From: Streptomyces sp. CG1
GTDB taxonomy: Bacteria > Actinomycetota > Actinomycetes > Streptomycetales > Streptomycetaceae
Reading direction: 5' to 3'
Assembly: GCF_041080625.1 (NCBI RefSeq)
Contig: NZ_CP163518.1
Location: 10,285,501 to 10,349,500 of the forward strand
Length of the DNA stretch: 64,000 nucleotides
The translations under genes were made by a program, and so were the position numbers. Shown one piece after another: positions 59,981-64,000 of the stretch. The notes below the pieces were generated by a model, which ran no database searches, was not told where the DNA came from, and worked only from the letters and a program-made list of their open reading frames with translations. Numbering within the stretch: the stretch's first letter is position 1; every line of letters starts with the position of its first letter.

Positions 59981-60997
59981 TCAGGGCTTTAGGAGTGCCT
60001 TGATGGCGCGGCGCTCGTCCATGGCCTTGTAGCCCTCGGCGACCTGCTCCAGGGGGAGAGTGAGGTCGAAGACCTTGCCCGGGTTGATCCGGCCGGTCAG
60101 GACCAGGTTGATCAGGTCGGGCAGGTAGCGGCGCACGGGAGCCGGGCCGCCGCGCAGGCCGACGTGGGAGAAGAACAGCTCCTGTCCGTCGATCGCCACC
60201 TCGTGGGGGACGCCGACGAAGCCGACGTTGCCGCCCGGCCGGGCCGAGTGAAGGGCCTGCTGTATGGCCTGGGTGGTGCCCACGCACTCCAGGACCGCGT
60301 CGGCGCCGATCCCGTCGGTGAGGTCCTTGACGCGGGCGACGCCCTCCTCGCCACGTTCGGTGACGATGTCGGTGGCGCCGAACTCCCGGGCGAGCTTCTG
60401 ACGGCTCGCGTGGCGGCTCATCGCGATGATCCGCTCCGCACCGAGTTCCTTCGCTGCGATCACCCCGCACAGACCGACCGCGCCGTCACCGACCACCACG
60501 GCGGTGGAGCCCGGCTTGACCTCGGCGGCCAGCGCGGCGTACCAGCCGGTGCCCATCACGTCGGAAACGGCGAGCAGGCTGGGCAGGAAATCCTCCGCCG
60601 GGTGCCCGTCGGTGGCGACCAGGGTGCCCTGGGCGTTCGGGATGCGCACGTAGTCGGCCTGGCAGGTGGTCATGAACTCGCGGTTGAGGCAGTTGGACTG
60701 CCATCCGTTGCGACAGTTGGCACAGGTGTTGTCCGAGGTGGCGAAGGAGCCGACGACGAACTGGCCCGGCCTGACCGCGGTGACCTCGCTGCCGACCTCC
60801 TCCACGAAGCCGACGTACTCATGGCCCATCGGGTGCGCCTCGTCGGTCGTGTCCAGGCCGCGGTAGGGCCACAGGTCGGAGCCGCACACGCAGGTGACGG
60901 CCGTGCGGATGATCGCGTCGGTCGGCTCGAGGATCTTCGGGTCGGCGAGGGTCTCGAAGCGCACATCACCGGGGGCGTGGATCACTGCTCCGCGCAT
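59981..60997 (-). CDS. Zinc-dependent alcohol dehydrogenase (medium-chain)
   Basis: This 338-residue enzyme has the catalytic zinc Cys and His (TCVCGSDLWPYRG; HPMGHEYVGFVEEVG), the structural zinc cysteines (DNTCANCRNGWQSNC), and the Rossmann motif VVVGDGAVGLCGVIAAKELG. SRHASRQKLAREFGATD suggests an NADP preference because of the basic residues at the end of beta-2. The ATG at 60997 follows AGGAC. It is divergent from an XRE/MmyB-like regulator and precedes the cupin gene. Confidence 0.94.
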   Translation of the reverse strand: MRGAVIHAPGDVRFETLADPKILEPTDAIIRTAVTCVCGSDLWPYRGLDTTDEAHPMGHEYVGFVEEVGSEVTAVRPGQFVVGSFATSDNTCANCRNGWQSNCLNREFMTTCQADYVRIPNAQGTLVATDGHPAEDFLPSLLAVSDVMGTGWYAALAAEVKPGSTAVVVGDGAVGLCGVIAAKELGAERIIAMSRHASRQKLAREFGATDIVTERGEEGVARVKDLTDGIGADAVLECVGTTQAIQQALHSARPGGNVGFVGVPHEVAIDGQELFFSHVGLRGGPAPVRRYLPDLINLVLTGRINPGKVFDLTLPLEQVAEGYKAMDERRAIKALLKP

Positions 60998-61228
60998 GAG
61001 AGAAGTCCTTACGTGCTGAGGGGCAAGGGGCGAGCCGCTGCTGCGGCCTGTGGGGGCGCCTGTGCCCGTGTGTGGTTGCGTACCGGGCGCACGAGGGCGA
61101 CGCCGCCGTCCTGGCGCGCGTCCCGGACGAGCACATTCGGCGTGTGGCACCGTTGCGCCGCGGCCGAGAAGTGCCACGCCCTCCAGGTAACCCGGTTTCC
61201 GCGGGGGCAGCGAGTTACCAGCGAGAGG

Positions 61229-61243
61229 TGTACTGCCAGTACA
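61229..61243. promoter_or_regulatory. 15-bp perfect palindrome upstream of the XRE regulator
   Basis: TGTACTGCCAGTACA has two perfect 7-bp arms around one C, 36 bp before the regulator start. Two more inverted repeats lie next to it: GGTAAC-N22-GTTACC (61186-61219) and GTGGCAC-N20-GTGCCAC (61144-61177). The palindrome is the best operator candidate for the regulator. Confidence 0.62.
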
Positions 61244-61278
61244 TCCCTCCCCCGGCGTGCAGGCCGTACGGTCGAGGG

Positions 61279-62166
61279 GTGGACAACCGTGATGAGGTCC
61301 GCGAGTTCCTCACCTCGCGGCGAGCGAAGATCACCCCGGAGCTGGCCGGGCTGCCTGCCGGCTCCCGGCGCCGCGTGCCGGGGCTGCGCAGGAGCGAGGT
61401 CGCGGGCCTGGCCGACGTGAGCGTCGAGTACTACGCGAAGCTGGAGCGCGGCAACCTCGCCGGCGTCTCCCCGAACGTCCTCGAAGCCGTCGCCCGCGCC
61501 CTGCAGCTGGATGACGCCGAACGTGCCTACCTCCTCCATCTGGCTCAGGCCGCCGACGGCTCCGACGCCCTCACCCGCCCCCGACGCCGTACCACCCGGC
61601 AGTGGACACCCCACCGCAGCCTGCAGTGGACCCTGGACGCCATCACCGCCGGACCCGCGTTCGTGCGCAACGGCCGCATGGACATCCTCGCCGCCAACCA
61701 GCTCGGCCACGCCTTCTACACCGACATCTATGCCAACCCCCACAACCAGGCGAACCTCGCCCGCTTCAACTTCCTCGACCCCGCGTCCCGTCGCTTCTAC
61801 CCCGACTGGGAACGCTTCGCCGACATGGCGGTGGCCATCCTGCGCACCGAGGCCGGACGCAGCCCGCACGACAAGGACCTGCACGACCTCGTCGGCGAGT
61901 TGTCCACTCGCAGCGAGGAGTTCCGCACCCGCTGGGGCGCCCACAACGTCCGCCGCCACGGCACCGGCACCAAACGGTTCCACCACCCGGCCGTCGGCGA
62001 GCTCACCCTCGCCTTCGAGGGCCTGGAGATGGCCGCCGAACCCGGCCTCACCCTGACCATCTACACCGCCGAACCCGGATCCCCCTCCGAAGAGGGACTG
62101 CGGCTGCTCGCCTCCTGGGCCGCCACCGAAGAGGCCGAATCGCCCGCCCGGCATTCCACCGGCTGA
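61279..62166 (+). CDS. XRE family regulator with MmyB-like ligand domain
   Basis: This 295-residue protein has an N-terminal helix-turn-helix (LRRSEVAGLADVSVEYYAKL, ERGNLAGVSPNVLEAVARAL) and a PAS-like MmyB domain (GPAFVRNGRMDILAANQLGH; FNFLDPASRRFYPDWERFAD; TKRFHHPAVGELTLAFEGLE). MmyB-like proteins bind fatty-acid-like ligands. The start at GTG 61279 (MDNRDEVREFL) is the usual N-terminus of this group; the GAGGG is too close, so the transcript may be leaderless. It probably controls the divergent dehydrogenase. Confidence 0.92.
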   Translation: MDNRDEVREFLTSRRAKITPELAGLPAGSRRRVPGLRRSEVAGLADVSVEYYAKLERGNLAGVSPNVLEAVARALQLDDAERAYLLHLAQAADGSDALTRPRRRTTRQWTPHRSLQWTLDAITAGPAFVRNGRMDILAANQLGHAFYTDIYANPHNQANLARFNFLDPASRRFYPDWERFADMAVAILRTEAGRSPHDKDLHDLVGELSTRSEEFRTRWGAHNVRRHGTGTKRFHHPAVGELTLAFEGLEMAAEPGLTLTIYTAEPGSPSEEGLRLLASWAATEEAESPARHSTG

Positions 62167-62524
62167 AACCCTTCAACGGCCGGCCCGCACAGAGGACTCC
62201 GACCTGACGGAGCATTCGCCCGGCGTCACCACGGCCGCCATGGGCGGAGGGTGACGACTCCATGGGAGGAGCAGGCACGGCGGTGCCCGGTGGGGGTCTG
62301 CATCAGCTCTGTACCCGCTGCCACTGTCCGCTTCGCCGGCTCGTCCACGGCCGGGACGAATACGTGCAGGGCAGCTGACCCGCCGTTTCTTCACCCCCAG
62401 TCCATGTGACATGTTTCCGATGACCTCGGACGTTGAGTGCGTGGCCATTCTCGAGATGGTGGCATCTGCCACACCCGCATTGCGGGGTGAACTTGCGCTC
62501 CGTTTCAGGGTGGCCGACTGGGTG
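62167..62524. other. Intergenic stretch without recognisable gene
   Basis: No convincing coding sequence is seen on either strand between the XRE regulator and the thiamine-diphosphate enzyme, which are convergent. The segment holds Pro/Arg-rich open frames of non-coding character only and no clear terminator hairpin. Confidence 0.6.
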
Positions 62525-64000
62525 TCAGAACGGGCCGTGGAGGCTGCCCAGTCTGTCGGTCAGGCGCAGGTTCTCGGAGTAGTCGACGGGGCAGGCGATC
62601 ACGGAGACCGTGTTGTCGTCGAGGGCGCGGCGCAGCACGGGCAGCAGTTGGTCGGCGGTTTCGATGGCGTAGCCGCGTGCGCCGAAGCTTTCGGCGTAGG
62701 CGACCATGTCCGGGTTGGTGAAGCGGGTATGGCTGTGGCGGCCGAGTTCTAGTTCCATCTTCCAGGTGATCAGGCCGTATTCCTCGTCCACCAGGACGAG
62801 GACGACCAGCGGAACGTGTTCGCGGACGGCGGTCTCCAGTTCCTGGGAGTTCATCAGGAACGAGCCGTCGCCCATCATGGCCAGGACTCGTCGGTCCGGC
62901 CGGGCCAGCTTGGCGGCGATGGCGCCCGGCAGCGCGAAACCCATGGTGGACAGGCCGTTGGAGACCAGACAGGTGTCCGGTTCGTAGGTGGGGTAGAGGC
63001 GGGACATCCACATTTTCCCGGCCCCTGTGTCGGCGAGGACGATGTCGCGGTGGTCCAGGGCGGTGCGGACATCGTGCACCACGCGCTGCGGCACCACAGG
63101 GAACGCGTCGTTGTCGCGTCCGTACCGGAGCTCCTCGTCGAGCAGTGTGCGGATCTTCGCGCTGCTTCCCGAGTCGTAGGTGAGTCCTTCGGGTAGTGCT
63201 GCCGCGAGTGCGTCCAGCGCCTGTGATGGGTCTCCTTCGACGCCCACGGCGACCGGGTAGTGGGCGTCGACCTCGGCGGGGAAGCGGTGCACGTGAACGA
63301 TTCGCTTGTCGCCGTTCGGGTTGATCCTGGCGGGGTCGAACTCCTGGATCTCGTAGCCCACACAGACCAGCACGTCGGCGGTGTCGAAGCCGAAGTTGCC
63401 GTAGTCGTGACGCATGAAGCCGACCGCACCGAGGGCGTTCGGGTGGTCGTCGGGGAAGACTCCCTTGCCGTGGAAGGTGGTCGCGACCGGGATGTTCAGC
63501 CGCTCGGCGAACCGCAACAGAGCGGCCGAGGCCCGGGTCCTGGCGGCGCCGTGGCCTGCCAGCACGACGGGGCGCCGAGCGGCGGCGAGCACCTCGGCGG
63601 CCCGCGCGATCTGGGTGGGCGAGGGCGCGTCGGCGCGCACCGCGTCGATCTGCAGGGGCGCAAGGGGCTGTGCGGGACGTTCGGCCTCGATGTCTTCGGG
63701 CACGGCCAGGAATACGGCGCCGGGACGCTCGCTCTGCGCAGTCTTGAACGCCTTGCGTGTCATCTCCGGCACCGCGTCCGGACACCCGATGCGGGCTGCC
63801 CACTGAGTGACTGGGGCGAACATGGACACCAGGTCGATGACCTGGTGCGACTCCTTGTGGATCCGGCGCAGCGAGCCCTGGGCGGCCAGGGCGACCATCG
63901 GCGCGCTGTTGGTCATGGCGTCCGCGGTGCCGAGCAGTAGATTGATCGCACCAGGTCCCAGGGTGGCCGAGCACACTCCGGCCCGGCCGGTCAGCCGCCC
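62525..64000 (-). CDS. Thiamine diphosphate enzyme, acetolactate synthase family (runs off right edge)
   Basis: The visible 491 residues lack the N-terminus with the catalytic Glu. They include the ThDP-fold ATLGPGAINLLLGTADAMTN, a central domain (RRPVVLAGHGAARTRASAAL; FPDDHPNALGAVGF), and the C-terminal cofactor motif MMGDGSFLMNSQELETAVRE. The protein continues as EYGLITWKMELELG and ends GSLHGPF. It resembles catabolic acetolactate synthase or related 2-oxo-acid carboligases rather than biosynthetic IlvB, and no small-subunit gene is next to it. The upstream gene is beyond the window, so the exact reaction is uncertain. Confidence 0.9.
   Translation of the reverse strand, partial: GRLTGRAGVCSATLGPGAINLLLGTADAMTNSAPMVALAAQGSLRRIHKESHQVIDLVSMFAPVTQWAARIGCPDAVPEMTRKAFKTAQSERPGAVFLAVPEDIEAERPAQPLAPLQIDAVRADAPSPTQIARAAEVLAAARRPVVLAGHGAARTRASAALLRFAERLNIPVATTFHGKGVFPDDHPNALGAVGFMRHDYGNFGFDTADVLVCVGYEIQEFDPARINPNGDKRIVHVHRFPAEVDAHYPVAVGVEGDPSQALDALAAALPEGLTYDSGSSAKIRTLLDEELRYGRDNDAFPVVPQRVVHDVRTALDHRDIVLADTGAGKMWMSRLYPTYEPDTCLVSNGLSTMGFALPGAIAAKLARPDRRVLAMMGDGSFLMNSQELETAVREHVPLVVLVLVDEEYGLITWKMELELGRHSHTRFTNPDMVAYAESFGARGYAIETADQLLPVLRRALDDNTVSVIACPVDYSENLRLTDRLGSLHGPF

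Noticed and set aside
1..64000. CRISPR arrays, tRNA or rRNA genes, complete insertion sequences, attachment sites
   Set aside because: I looked for regularly spaced direct repeats, tRNA-like cloverleaf ends, and transposase genes with terminal repeats. Only two transposase scraps and short tandem repeats are visible.

Overview
The window is high-GC actinobacterial DNA, almost certainly a Streptomyces chromosome, probably an arm or accessory region. Signs are GTG and TTG starts, strong third-position GC bias, many two-component systems, TetR/AraC/XRE regulators, small secreted proteins and an ECF41-type sigma factor. No rRNA, tRNA, CRISPR array or complete insertion sequence is visible. The left half is mostly intact genes. 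From about 30 kb, and densely from 40 to 60 kb, intact genes alternate with truncated, frameshifted or fused remnants.

Layout: a cytochrome P450 runs off the left edge, divergent from a TetR regulator with a perfect 18-bp palindrome between them (0-1.4 kb). Next are MFS/AraC scraps and a four-gene NRPS-independent (NIS) siderophore operon on the minus strand (2.2-8.1 kb: two IucA/IucC synthetases, a PLP decarboxylase, an MFS exporter). An OmpR-type two-component pair follows (8.5-10.7 kb). Then comes a six-gene minus-strand operon (10.8-18.0 kb) for a membrane complex related to group 4 [NiFe] hydrogenases and complex I, in the gene order I recall for M. tuberculosis Rv0082-Rv0087. Its large subunit lacks the NiFe cysteine ligands. 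Beyond it are an ArsP-like permease with a His-rich tail, a Tat-exported GH78 rhamnosidase, small secreted or membrane proteins, an amidase with an AraC regulator, and a NarL-type two-component pair (28.5-30.3 kb).

From 30 to 38 kb there are catabolic genes: an alpha/beta hydrolase, a frameshifted zinc dehydrogenase with a tautomerase and their divergent TetR regulator (two matching operators), and a hydroxyquinol 1,2-dioxygenase/maleylacetate reductase pair whose upstream hydroxylase survives only as a C-terminal scrap. A Ser/Thr kinase, a MazG-like protein, a head-to-head junction of a truncated ABC ATPase and a truncated P450, a third two-component system and a DUF418-type membrane protein follow. 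At 48.2-50.4 kb an ECF41-type sigma factor is divergent from an NTF2-like protein and an NADPH:FMN reductase. Both sides carry the same promoter-like element, CCTGACA-N16-CGTC.

The 50-60 kb stretch is a gene graveyard: a split methyltransferase, IS630 and SDR scraps, a 13-blade WD40 pseudogene and a second copy of its tail, a broken bulb-type lectin, a truncated geranyl-diphosphate C-methyltransferase-like gene (2-methylisoborneol type) without a cyclase, and GNAT and LysR pieces. The right end has a cupin, an intact zinc alcohol dehydrogenase divergent from an XRE/MmyB-like regulator, and a thiamine-diphosphate enzyme of the acetolactate synthase family running off the edge. Several otherwise intact genes carry one single-base indel, so some may be assembly errors rather than true pseudogenes.
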